64,000 bases of DNA from a virus, in IMG/VR virus record IMGVR_UViG_3300031576_000023, positions 1 through 64,000 of that record; one strand, given 5' to 3'. Below, one piece after another: positions 8,181-16,894 of the stretch (position 1 is the first letter of the stretch; the number at the start of each line of letters is the position of its first letter). A model generated the notes under the pieces. That model worked only from the letters and a program-made list of their open reading frames with translations, was not told the origin of the DNA and did no database searches. Position numbers and translations under genes: made by a program.

Positions 8181-9814
8181 TCGCGGACCAACTTGCGCGC
8201 GGCGCGGAGATCATGGCGTCGGACCCGCTGGCGTTCTGCGGGCTGTTCTGGCCCGACATGCGGCTGTACGACAAGCAGCGCGAGATTCTCCTGAGCGTGA
8301 GGGACAACAAGCAGACGATAGCATACGGGGCGAACACGATGGGCAAGGACCGCATCGCGGCGGTGGCGGCCCTGTGGTTCTTCTGCACCAGACAGCCGGC
8401 GAAGGTGATCACGACCAGCAGCTCGAACCACCAGCTCAAGCACGTGTTGTGGGGGGAGATCGACTCGCTTGTGAGGTCGGCGAGCAGGCCAATCGACATC
8501 GCCCTGGACACGCTCCAGGCTCGTAAGCCGCTTCCAGGAAAACCGGGGGAGCACCAGCCGAATACCTATATGATCGGCTTGGTGACGAACGAAATCGAGA
8601 ACTTCCAGGGCCACCACCTCGACGGCTCTGCGTTGCCCCGCGTGCTGTTTCTATTCGACGAGGCCAGCTCATGCCCGGACCAGTTCTTCGAGGCTGCCGA
8701 GTCGCAGTTCCACCGGATGCTAGCGATAGGAAATCCGCTGAACACGCGCACGTGGTTCTACCGCGCCAGGCGGGCCGGCGACGCTCCGATAACAGGCTGG
8801 ACTGGGATGGCGCGGAAGATCATCCACATAGATGGCAACCTCAGCCCTAACGTCGTAGCGGCCAAGAAGTTCTACGCGGCTGGCTTGACTGGAACCCCGC
8901 CGATGGTGATTCCCGGTATCCTGTCATACGAGGAGTACCTGCACCGGCTGGAGTGGCCTCGCCGGATGCGGCACGTCCGCTTGGACGGTGAGTTCCTCGA
9001 CGACGAGGGAGAACGCTTGTTTTCGCAGGCGACCATCGACTTGGCGCAGAGAGTGTGGATTGCCGTAGATGCAGCCAAGAAGCTGAAAAGAACGGTCACG
9101 CGCCGCGGCAAGCAGGTCAAGAGGCCGATGGTCAACCACGGACCAAAGGCCATGGGCATCGACTCAGGGGAAGGCGGAGACTTGACAGTGTGGGTTGTGA
9201 CGGGAAAGTACGGCGTAGTACAGATCGTCGCAAAAAGAACTCCCAACACGGCCGAGATACGCGGCATCACCATCAGGCTGATGCGGCGCCACAAGATCGA
9301 CCCCAGGTTCGTCGCCTTTGATTCTGGAGGCGGCGGAAAAGAACACGCAGACGCCCTGCGCGACAGGGGGTACAACGGGATCATGGACGTGCACTTCGGT
9401 GCCGCCCCAGACAGCGACTGCAAGGGCGAGTACCGAAACATGCGAGCCCAACTCTACGGCCAGGCGGCTGCCCGACTGGTGCCGACAAGCAGCCAGGCAC
9501 GTTTGCTAGCCACCCCTCCAGATGGGTGGCATTCTAGGTGGTCGGCCTGTGGGATTCCGCCGGAGGCCAACCTGTTGGCCGAGGACCTACTGGTGCTTCC
9601 TGTCCAGCGAGATTCAGAGGGTCGTTTGGTACTCCCGCCCAAGGACGCCAGGCCGCACCAGGAGCGACACAGCGGCGTTCAGGGGCCTACGATTCGCGGG
9701 CTGCTGGGACGCAGTCCTGACCACGGAGACGCCTTCGTGCTGGCGTGCTACGCTTATTCGCGCCTGGAGGCGTACTCGGCGATTGAGCGCGTCCGCGGGA
9801 GCGTCGTGCACTGA
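8177..9814 (+). CDS. terL: terminase large subunit
   Basis: This 545-residue protein is the packaging motor and headful or cos nuclease. The ATPase part has a deviant Walker A (GANTMGKD, residues 51-58) and Walker B with catalytic acid (RVLFLFDEASS, about 153-163). The nuclease part has RNase H-like acidic sites: MGIDSGEGGD (about 324-333), FVAFDSGGGG (about 377-386) and a late GDAFVLACYA. Length is normal for the family. It would dock on the portal encoded downstream and cut concatemeric DNA. Confidence 0.93.
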   Translation: MIADQLARGAEIMASDPLAFCGLFWPDMRLYDKQREILLSVRDNKQTIAYGANTMGKDRIAAVAALWFFCTRQPAKVITTSSSNHQLKHVLWGEIDSLVRSASRPIDIALDTLQARKPLPGKPGEHQPNTYMIGLVTNEIENFQGHHLDGSALPRVLFLFDEASSCPDQFFEAAESQFHRMLAIGNPLNTRTWFYRARRAGDAPITGWTGMARKIIHIDGNLSPNVVAAKKFYAAGLTGTPPMVIPGILSYEEYLHRLEWPRRMRHVRLDGEFLDDEGERLFSQATIDLAQRVWIAVDAAKKLKRTVTRRGKQVKRPMVNHGPKAMGIDSGEGGDLTVWVVTGKYGVVQIVAKRTPNTAEIRGITIRLMRRHKIDPRFVAFDSGGGGKEHADALRDRGYNGIMDVHFGAAPDSDCKGEYRNMRAQLYGQAAARLVPTSSQARLLATPPDGWHSRWSACGIPPEANLLAEDLLVLPVQRDSEGRLVLPPKDARPHQERHSGVQGPTIRGLLGRSPDHGDAFVLACYAYSRLEAYSAIERVRGSVVH

Positions 9815-10059
9815 TGCCGTGCAGGCCGATGGACACACGGAAAGTAGGCGACCCGGTAATGAGGGCCAGACTTGAGACCCCGCTAGCGAGAATCGTGTCC
9901 ACCAGGCTGACTGGAATCCTGGAGAGAAGAGGGATCACCACCGTTAACGAAGTGCTACACTTCACCGAGCGCGAGTTGCGGGCGCTGCCGAGCGTGAGCA
10001 GCGCGGCCATTCGCGAGCTCTTGGAGGCCCTTGGCAGACTCGGGTTCAAGCGGCAATGA
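9814..10059 (+). CDS. small RNA polymerase alpha-CTD-like protein
   Basis: This protein of up to 81 residues contains a helix-hairpin-helix unit that resembles the C-terminal domain of bacterial RNA polymerase alpha: ILERRGITTVNEVLHF, then ELRALPSVSSAAIRELL, then EALGRLGF. That domain normally binds UP-element DNA and activators. A free-standing copy between terminase and portal genes is unusual. It could bind DNA or tune host transcription. The start overlaps the terminase stop by one base; an internal ATG at codon 16 is an alternative. Confidence 0.65.
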   Translation: MPCRPMDTRKVGDPVMRARLETPLARIVSTRLTGILERRGITTVNEVLHFTERELRALPSVSSAAIRELLEALGRLGFKRQ

Positions 10060-10328
10060 TAAGGAACGTACCTGTAATCGGCACAGTGGTAGGATTGTCC
10101 AAGCGACCGGGCAGCATTCTGCTGACGGTCGAAGACCACGAGGCAACGCTGTATCCGGTCAGGATCGCCGTAACCGACGAGAAGCAGGATTACATGTTCC
10201 TCGGCTTCGAGGCAGAGGCGGCGCAGGAATACGTGCTGCTATGGCCGCCAGTGACTGGTTCTGACCACCCGGCGATGCGGTTCAGAAGGTGTTACGGTCC
10301 TAAGGAGGTCGCCAAGTGGTCTGGCTGA
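10056..10328 (+). CDS. hypothetical protein
   Basis: This 90-residue protein with alternating beta strands (VIGTVVGLSKRPGSILLTVE) probably forms a small barrel. The start overlaps the preceding stop (ATGA), and its end overlaps the next GTG start. No family is recognised. Its place between terminase and portal suggests a morphogenesis or DNA-packaging accessory. Confidence 0.6.
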   Translation: MIRNVPVIGTVVGLSKRPGSILLTVEDHEATLYPVRIAVTDEKQDYMFLGFEAEAAQEYVLLWPPVTGSDHPAMRFRRCYGPKEVAKWSG

Positions 10329-10660
10329 TCAGGAAGTTCGCCGAGCGAAAGACGCGGGCTTCGAACGAGGCCCTATCGCGCGCAGCCGGCGAAGCGCTTC
10401 TGGCTGCTAAGAGGGCGACCGCGCTTGCCCAGAAGGCGTCCGAGGACTTGCAGGAGTTGCGTGACGACTTGTCAGCTGCGAACGGCCAGCTTAGCACGGC
10501 CGTGGCGGAGCTAGAGGTAGCAAAAGCTCAGAACAGGACACTGTGGAAGATGCACGAGCGGTTCGCCGCCAGGGTGGACAGGGACACGGCGCTCTTGCAG
10601 CGCGAGATGACAGATGCGCAGAATGCAGCGATGAGTCGAACCTATGACGAGCCTGAGTAG
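10316..10660 (+). CDS. coiled-coil protein upstream of portal
   Basis: This 114-residue protein is helical and Ala/Glu/Leu-rich (ASEDLQELRDDLSAANGQL), with a basic N-terminus (WLIRKFAERKTRA). The GTG start at 10316 is chosen because AAGGAGG at 10302-10308 lies seven bases upstream. It could be a scaffold-like or packaging accessory. Nothing more can be assigned. Confidence 0.65.
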   Translation: MVWLIRKFAERKTRASNEALSRAAGEALLAAKRATALAQKASEDLQELRDDLSAANGQLSTAVAELEVAKAQNRTLWKMHERFAARVDRDTALLQREMTDAQNAAMSRTYDEPE

Positions 10661-10687
10661 ACGGGCCTGAGTAACTGAGGCATAGCG

Positions 10688-12859
10688 ATGTTCACTTCCG
10701 AGCGTTCGGCGGCGGCAGCGGAGGTTGCCGCGAGTCTCAACTTGTGCAAGCAGGCCGGGCCGGTCGAGTCGCACTTAGTCGAGGGGCGAAGGTCTACAGT
10801 CGGCGGCGAGCAGCGCGCAGCGCGCGAGAGCTACGAGCACTACCACGGCCACGTGTTCACGAGCGTCAGACCGATTGCTCAGCGGTGCGCCGGCCAGCCT
10901 GTCCGCGTCGCGCGGTTGCTAGCACCGGGGAAGCGCCCGCCAAGCTCTAAGGCCGTGAGCGACGAGACCTGGGAGCGCAGCTCATGGCTGAGGTCGGCAG
11001 CGCTGGATGATCCAGGCAGGATAGCCGTCCTGGACCAGCACCCGCTGTTGGACGTGCTGTCGAAGCCGAACCGCGTGGGCAACGAGTTCGCGCTCAAGTA
11101 CGTCACGATCGTCAGCCTGGAGATGACCGGCTGGGCGTTCTGGTGGATCACGAGAGATGAGAAGGGCCGACTTTCAATCTGGCACATGCCGACGCACCTC
11201 GTGGAGCCGAAGCACGAGGGGCGGATATTCAGCGGCTGGAAGATTTTCCAGCCCAGCGGCGGCATGCAAGGGAAGGACGTGCCCGCTGAGGAGATTGCAC
11301 CGTTCTGGTATCCGTCCCCCACGGACCCGGTCGGCGCCGTATCACCCCTGAGCGCCAACCGCCGCGCAGTCTTGATCGACGAGTACATCCAGGAGGCCCA
11401 GCAGCGCGCCTTCCAGCAGGGGATCAATCCCGGTATGGCGGTGATCGTCGGCGAGCAGACCGGCAAGGGCGGCGTCAAGTCCCGTCCCAGGCTGACCAGA
11501 AGGCAGCGCAACAGCATTCGCGGCGCGGTGCTGAACCGCATGCGCGGCTTGGCGCACTGGTACGAGCCGCTGATCTTCGACAGGGTTGTTAGCGACGTCA
11601 AGAAAATCAGCAACATTCCCAGCGAGATGGACTTTGCGGGGTCCACGGCCATCAGTCAGTCGCGCGTTGGCCAGGGGTTCGGCGTTGGCAAGGCGCAGAC
11701 TGGAGCCGTGGATGGCATGACCTACGGCGCGCTGGGGGCCGCCGACGCGTTGTTCGTGGACAATACGGTGAACCCGAAGCTGGACTTGCTCGGGCGGTGC
11801 ATCACCGGATTCGTGCTACCGGCGTTCGACAAGACGCCAGGCGTGTTCGTGTTCATCGAGCCGGCCAGGTCTAACGACTCGGTGCAGAGGTTCAACGAGT
11901 TCCGCGCTGGCGTCGCGGGTGGCTTGGTAACGCGCGAGGAGTTTCGCTCGAAGGTCCTGCACATCGCACCTAAGCCCACCGACGGCGAGACCTTGATGAT
12001 GCCGATGGGCGTGCAGGAGGTCGTTGTCGGCCAGCCGCCGCCGGCCGCACCTCCGCCAACTACGCAACTAGGACAGCCGGCGCCGACGGAGCTACCGGCT
12101 CAAGTCGGCGCCCAGAACGGACAGCCAAAGCCGGAAGGCAAGGAGGATAGCGCCGATCAGGCGCTACCCTTTCGCGGTAAGCAAGCAGGCTGGCAGGCGC
12201 TGGCTGGCACAGAGCCGCTGGTAGGATCGGCTCGCGTATTTGACGAAGCTGAACATCCGCGCGACGAGGGAGGCAGGTTCTCGTCTGGTGGAGGCAGTGC
12301 TTCGGCGGAGGCCGCTGATGTTGCCAGGGGACGGCCGACAATACCTAGCGAACGGATCGATCATGAGCCACCGAAGCAGAAGATGGTCGCGCCGCCCCAG
12401 CCGAGCGGAAAACCAGGCAGGGCGGCCGGTGGGTTCACGGCGACGGGCCAGACCAACACGGAGCTCGGCGACATGGCCGAGAAGGTCGCGGAGCAGTACG
12501 GGCTGCGCAGGATCATCCCAGAAGGCGAGCGGCGGAACCCGCTCGACCTCGAGTGGGATCACTCAGGCATGGCGTTTGAACTGAAGGCCGTTACCACCGC
12601 GAGCACAGAGTACAAGGTCCGCATGAAGGCCAAGGAGGCCGCCAGCAAGCGCGCCTATGCGAAGCGCAACAAGCTGAAGGCCGGAGTGATGATCATGGTC
12701 ATGGACACGAAGGCGCGGCGCGCATACACCTACTGGCGCAATGGCATCGGGCAATACCGTTTGTCGAAGGGGAACCTGTCTGAGTGGAACTACATGGGCA
12801 GCGTGAAATATTCCGGCAAGGCCAAGAAGGCGTTTTGCCCGACTGGTGAGGGCATCTGA
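10688..12859 (+). CDS. portal protein with C-terminal nuclease-like extension
   Basis: Residues 1 to about 460 are an HK97-type portal, the dodecameric ring through which DNA is packaged (GMAVIVGEQTGKGG, then RAGVAGGLVTREEFR near the end of the core). The protein is 723 residues, about 280 longer than usual. After a Pro/Gln-rich linker and the HPRDEGGRFSSGG motif that often precedes effector domains, residues 590-705 look like a PD-(D/E)xK nuclease fold (LDLEWDHSGMAFELKAV, with D and ExK). The last residues, KAFCPTGEGI, match a linker in the next gene. The extension may be carried into the cell with the virion. The fold call is from motif only. Confidence 0.85.
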   Translation: MFTSERSAAAAEVAASLNLCKQAGPVESHLVEGRRSTVGGEQRAARESYEHYHGHVFTSVRPIAQRCAGQPVRVARLLAPGKRPPSSKAVSDETWERSSWLRSAALDDPGRIAVLDQHPLLDVLSKPNRVGNEFALKYVTIVSLEMTGWAFWWITRDEKGRLSIWHMPTHLVEPKHEGRIFSGWKIFQPSGGMQGKDVPAEEIAPFWYPSPTDPVGAVSPLSANRRAVLIDEYIQEAQQRAFQQGINPGMAVIVGEQTGKGGVKSRPRLTRRQRNSIRGAVLNRMRGLAHWYEPLIFDRVVSDVKKISNIPSEMDFAGSTAISQSRVGQGFGVGKAQTGAVDGMTYGALGAADALFVDNTVNPKLDLLGRCITGFVLPAFDKTPGVFVFIEPARSNDSVQRFNEFRAGVAGGLVTREEFRSKVLHIAPKPTDGETLMMPMGVQEVVVGQPPPAAPPPTTQLGQPAPTELPAQVGAQNGQPKPEGKEDSADQALPFRGKQAGWQALAGTEPLVGSARVFDEAEHPRDEGGRFSSGGGSASAEAADVARGRPTIPSERIDHEPPKQKMVAPPQPSGKPGRAAGGFTATGQTNTELGDMAEKVAEQYGLRRIIPEGERRNPLDLEWDHSGMAFELKAVTTASTEYKVRMKAKEAASKRAYAKRNKLKAGVMIMVMDTKARRAYTYWRNGIGQYRLSKGNLSEWNYMGSVKYSGKAKKAFCPTGEGI

Positions 12860-15800
12860 TGGCGTTTGTCTTGTGGACTAGCGAAGAGGACGGCATCGAC
12901 CTCGGCAATCCGCTCGACCTATTCATCGCGTTCGCGGAGGTTGGCGATGTCGCGAGCGGCGACGAGTACGAGGAGCTGCGCGGCGTCCCGCTCGCTGGCG
13001 AGGACACGGTAAGCGCGGAGTACGCCGACAAGGTATCCCGACAGGCAGCCGACGCCCTAAAGCTAGGCGGCATTGGCGATCACGGACGATGGATTCTCGG
13101 ACGGCTTGCTGGAACGACCTCCGACGAAAAGGCTGCCGCGTACTTGCACCACGGCGACACGTTTCGGACGGCGTTCACGAGGGCGTGGCTCAAGCGCGCC
13201 GACGAGCGAGAGGAGCGGCTCGTAGCGGTAGTGCGCCGGTTTCTATCTGAGCAGGCAGCCGAGATCGTCCGCAAGCTGCCGTCGATCGGGCTGAACGCCG
13301 ACCCGACGTCCGCTGCCAAGCGCGCGTTCAAGGCAAAGAAGTGGAACGACAGGCTGCGCAGGGAGATGGGCGTCTGGCTGGCCGACACGATGGCGCAGGG
13401 GGCGGCGCTGGAGCTGAACGCGACCGAGAAGCGGCGTGCCGCTGCGGGGACGATCGAGAAAGCCGAGGGCTGGGAGATCAGCCCCGAAGACCTGCTGGAC
13501 CTCTCCGTTGACATCCCGCAGCAGGTGCTCGACGGGATTGTGGGCCACACGAACGACATCCTGGAGCAGGACTACTGGGACGACATCAACGAGACCACGC
13601 TCGACAAGCTGACGCTGGCTATTCGCGACGGGATCGACGCCGGAGAGACGCGGCGGGAGATCACGGCGCGTGTGCAGGAGGCCCTGGGGGAAGAAGGAAA
13701 CCTGGCGCGGGCGCGGGCGATCGCCAGGACTGAGTCAACGGGGGCGATGAACGCCGGACACCAAGAAGCGCGCAGCTACTTAGAAGACGAAGGCGTCATC
13801 GAGGGAAAAACGTGGCTCAGTACGAGGGATGCCCGCACGCGAGAGACGCACCTGGAGATGGACGGCCAAGAGCGCGAGAACGATGAGATGTTCGACCTGC
13901 CGGACGGGGAGCAAGCCTTGTATCCTGGCGCGCACACGCTTAGCGCTGGTGAACGAATCAACTGCCGCTGCGTGGCTTCAGCTAGCACTGTATTCAGTAA
14001 GGGTTGGCGCCTCGGTTGGTTGAAGGCTGAGCGCGTGTCCGACGACGCGGACTCTAAGGCGTTTTGTCCTACCGGCCCCGGCGGCGGGATAGACCCAACG
14101 TGCTCGCCAGGCACTGGCAGCCAAGCAGGCGGAACACAGGGTTTCTCCGCCGGGATTGACACGAGCAAGTGGTCGCCGACGCATTCCTCGGCCAAAGCGG
14201 CGAAGAACAAGATCGGCGCCATGGAGGCGCTGGCCGGCACGGGCGACGTCGAGAAGTTGCTGGCTGCGAAGCCGTCGTTTGGGAACAACCCGAACAGCTA
14301 TCAGAAAGCGGTCATCAAGGCGCACGAAACCCTTGTCGCGCAGGTGCAGGCCAGCGCGCTGGTCAACTCGCCGATGGCGGACGCAGCCGAGGAGGCCGAG
14401 GGTGTTCTCAATATATCTTCGTGGACTAAATCTGGTCCGCAGCTCGGCTCCAACAAGGGCGGACAGTACCTGGCCGAGGACGGGACTAAGTATTACGTGA
14501 AATTCCCGAAGGACGAAGCGCGGGCTAGAAACGAGGTACTGGCGTCCAAGCTGTACCAGGCGGCGGGCAGCAACGCGGCAGAATTGAGCCTGGTCGAAAC
14601 ATCCGGCAATATCGGCGTAGCGTCCAAGTGGATCGACGACAGCAAGGAGGCAGAATTGGGCGACGCGGCCTCGCGAGAGTTGGCGCAGCAGAGCTTTGCC
14701 ACGCACGCCTGGTTGGCGAACTGGGACGCGGTCGGAGACGTGTCGCAGCCGGACAACATCAGGATTGTCGGAGAAGGCGCGGCGGCGCACGCCGTCACGA
14801 TGGATGTTGGCGGGTCGCTGGAGTACAGGGCGCAAGGCGGCGAAAAGGACTTTGGAGATCTGACCGGCGAGTGGAACACGCTTCGGAACTCCACAATCAA
14901 TTCGACCGGCGCAGTCGTATTCGGTGATATGACGCCGCAGCAGTTGGTCGAGAGCGCTGCCAAGGTGTCAGCGGTCGATGACACGACCATCCGCGCCTTG
15001 GTAGAAAAGTATCACCCCGGAATCGCGAGCAAGAAAACCGCGCTTGCCGATACGCTCATCTCTCGCAGGGACGACATCACCAGTCGCGCAGCGGCGCTTG
15101 GCTTGCCGGCTGGAGTAATCGAGGCCGGGCAGTCGGCGGCAGACTCGGTCCCGCCAGCCGTGCCGCCTCCGCCTAAGTTCGGTGGGGCTACGACTGCGAT
15201 GTACCAGGCCAAGGTCAACACAATCCACGAGCTTGCGAAGGCCGGAGACATAGCCGGTATCGAAGCGATCAAGACAACGGCTGACGCGAAACAAGGATAC
15301 ACGAAGAAAATTCACGCCTACAAGGCGGAGGTCCTGGCATCGCTCGGCGCTGGCGGTAAGGTGTCCGCCGCGACAGAGGCGCAGTCGGCGCTCAAGGCGG
15401 CGTCGGCCGTAAAGATCGACGCGACTGTGCTTGCAGAGCCTCCAGAATTCTTCGGGACCTACGCATCCGCGAATGCCGTCATCGTCGCCGAGGTGCAGAA
15501 GGTCGCCGCCACTGGAGACCTGGATGCCCTGAAGGGCATGGCTTTCAAGAGTCCGAAGCTGACGGAGTGGCACGCGAGAGTTGTGCACGACGTTGCCAGC
15601 CAGCTTAACCAGCCGCCTCCGTCGAAGTCGCTGAACAGCAAGCTAAGTGACTTGGCGGCGGCGGCGCGCGTTGTCAAGGGCGGTACCGCCGAGAAAATCG
15701 GCCACTACAGTGTGCTCGCAAAGTCTGCAGGTATACCAGCGGAGTTTGAAGGGACAGGCGCGACACTTACGACGAAAGACTGGCTGGACGGGCACCAAGC

Positions 15801-16332
15801 GTGGCAGAACCTGCCGTTGGCCGAACAGAAAGCCGTTTCGAATTACACCGAAGATGGCTACATCACAACGAACAAGATTCTTCGCGGTGGAAACCCAACT
15901 GGCTCGCCAGGAGAGAGGAAGATAGCGAGAACAGAAGCGCTTGACACAGCGAACGGCGTAACGAAGGCGTCGATTGTCCTCAAGCCTGGCATAACGCTGA
16001 CGAGATTCCACAACCTAGGAGATGACGACGTGAATAAGCTGGTAGGCGCCGTCGGATCGGTGGTGCAGGACGCGGGAGTCATAAGCACTAGTACAAGTTC
16101 CGATGTGTTCTCAGGCGGCAAAGTACATTGGACGCTTACCGTTGGCGAAGGCGTGCGCGGGCTGCCAGCCGAAGGCTTCTCGGAGGAAGATGGGGAGATG
16201 GAGGTAATGCTGCCACCAAACACTAGGTATCTGATAACAAGCGCCAAACGCCCCACTACTTTGGGCTACAGAGCCATCGACGTCACGGCGGTCATCTTAC
16301 CGTTCCAGCCGGGCCAGTGCTGCCCGCCATAG
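12859..16332 (+). CDS. Mu F-like head protein fused to kinase-like and ADP-ribosyltransferase domains
   Basis: This is a 1157-residue multidomain virion protein. Residues 1-380 form a Mu F-like minor head domain ending in TRDARTRETH ... INCRC (about 320-370). The linker FCPTGPGGGIDPTC follows near 402-415. Residues 490-720 resemble a HipA/PI-kinase-like fold: Lys in YYVKFPKDEARARNEVLA near 546, NWDAVGDVSQPDN near 621, and MDVGG near 648. The C-terminus (from about 990) is an R-S-E class ADP-ribosyltransferase with LTRFHNL (R), ISTSTSS and the ExE of GEMEVMLPP. It is likely packaged and injected to modify host proteins, as T4 Alt is. The start overlaps the portal stop by one base. Confidence 0.88.
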   Translation: MAFVLWTSEEDGIDLGNPLDLFIAFAEVGDVASGDEYEELRGVPLAGEDTVSAEYADKVSRQAADALKLGGIGDHGRWILGRLAGTTSDEKAAAYLHHGDTFRTAFTRAWLKRADEREERLVAVVRRFLSEQAAEIVRKLPSIGLNADPTSAAKRAFKAKKWNDRLRREMGVWLADTMAQGAALELNATEKRRAAAGTIEKAEGWEISPEDLLDLSVDIPQQVLDGIVGHTNDILEQDYWDDINETTLDKLTLAIRDGIDAGETRREITARVQEALGEEGNLARARAIARTESTGAMNAGHQEARSYLEDEGVIEGKTWLSTRDARTRETHLEMDGQERENDEMFDLPDGEQALYPGAHTLSAGERINCRCVASASTVFSKGWRLGWLKAERVSDDADSKAFCPTGPGGGIDPTCSPGTGSQAGGTQGFSAGIDTSKWSPTHSSAKAAKNKIGAMEALAGTGDVEKLLAAKPSFGNNPNSYQKAVIKAHETLVAQVQASALVNSPMADAAEEAEGVLNISSWTKSGPQLGSNKGGQYLAEDGTKYYVKFPKDEARARNEVLASKLYQAAGSNAAELSLVETSGNIGVASKWIDDSKEAELGDAASRELAQQSFATHAWLANWDAVGDVSQPDNIRIVGEGAAAHAVTMDVGGSLEYRAQGGEKDFGDLTGEWNTLRNSTINSTGAVVFGDMTPQQLVESAAKVSAVDDTTIRALVEKYHPGIASKKTALADTLISRRDDITSRAAALGLPAGVIEAGQSAADSVPPAVPPPPKFGGATTAMYQAKVNTIHELAKAGDIAGIEAIKTTADAKQGYTKKIHAYKAEVLASLGAGGKVSAATEAQSALKAASAVKIDATVLAEPPEFFGTYASANAVIVAEVQKVAATGDLDALKGMAFKSPKLTEWHARVVHDVASQLNQPPPSKSLNSKLSDLAAAARVVKGGTAEKIGHYSVLAKSAGIPAEFEGTGATLTTKDWLDGHQAWQNLPLAEQKAVSNYTEDGYITTNKILRGGNPTGSPGERKIARTEALDTANGVTKASIVLKPGITLTRFHNLGDDDVNKLVGAVGSVVQDAGVISTSTSSDVFSGGKVHWTLTVGEGVRGLPAEGFSEEDGEMEVMLPPNTRYLITSAKRPTTLGYRAIDVTAVILPFQPGQCCPP

Positions 16333-16337
16333 CCGAC

Positions 16338-16835
16338 ATGTCAAGCGAAAAACCGATCACCAAGGGCACCGAGCCAGACGTCTTCGGGCGAACTCTATTG
16401 GATGCTGGTTCGTCCGACGAGCATCAGTACCTTGCGGATCCGCGCGTAGCACATGCCCTGCTGTCAGACGTCCTCCAGCAGGCAATGTTTGCCGTGGACT
16501 CGGAACGTTTCGCGGCCTTGGTCGAGACAATAGCGATGCGCACTGCACGGACGTTTCTAGGCGGCCAGGCTGACTATGTTCCGCTGAGGAAATGGAACGA
16601 GCCTGGCGGTATAGACGTGTTTCTCGCGAAATGGCTCGGTGTTGATGAACTAGACCCGACGCGAAGGGTGGCGGGCGCGATCGTGGCCATGTTGGAGGAA
16701 GCAATGGATATTGCGGTTGATGCCTCCAGCATGGCCGCCAAAGCGCGCGACTGGCAGTGGCGGATAGACGAACTCCTGGACAGGTACGCCGCGCTGTTCA
16801 TCGGACTGGACCAGACCACGATGATGATTCTTTAA
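16338..16835 (+). CDS. hypothetical helical protein
   Basis: This 165-residue, mostly helical, acidic protein (VAGAIVAMLEEAMDIAV, DWQWRIDELLDRYAALF) lies between the head effector protein and the protease-ATPase. ATG 16338 is used because it follows the preceding stop; an in-frame GTG at 16317 would overlap it by 16 bases. No ribosome site is clear for either. It could be an immunity-like or chaperone partner of the toxin domains, but only its place suggests that. Confidence 0.6.
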   Translation: MSSEKPITKGTEPDVFGRTLLDAGSSDEHQYLADPRVAHALLSDVLQQAMFAVDSERFAALVETIAMRTARTFLGGQADYVPLRKWNEPGGIDVFLAKWLGVDELDPTRRVAGAIVAMLEEAMDIAVDASSMAAKARDWQWRIDELLDRYAALFIGLDQTTMMIL

Positions 16836-16894
16836 TGCCCTTGCCAGCCAACCGGTCTTGACGTGCAAGGGGTAGCTGCGTCAGAGTAGACAAC

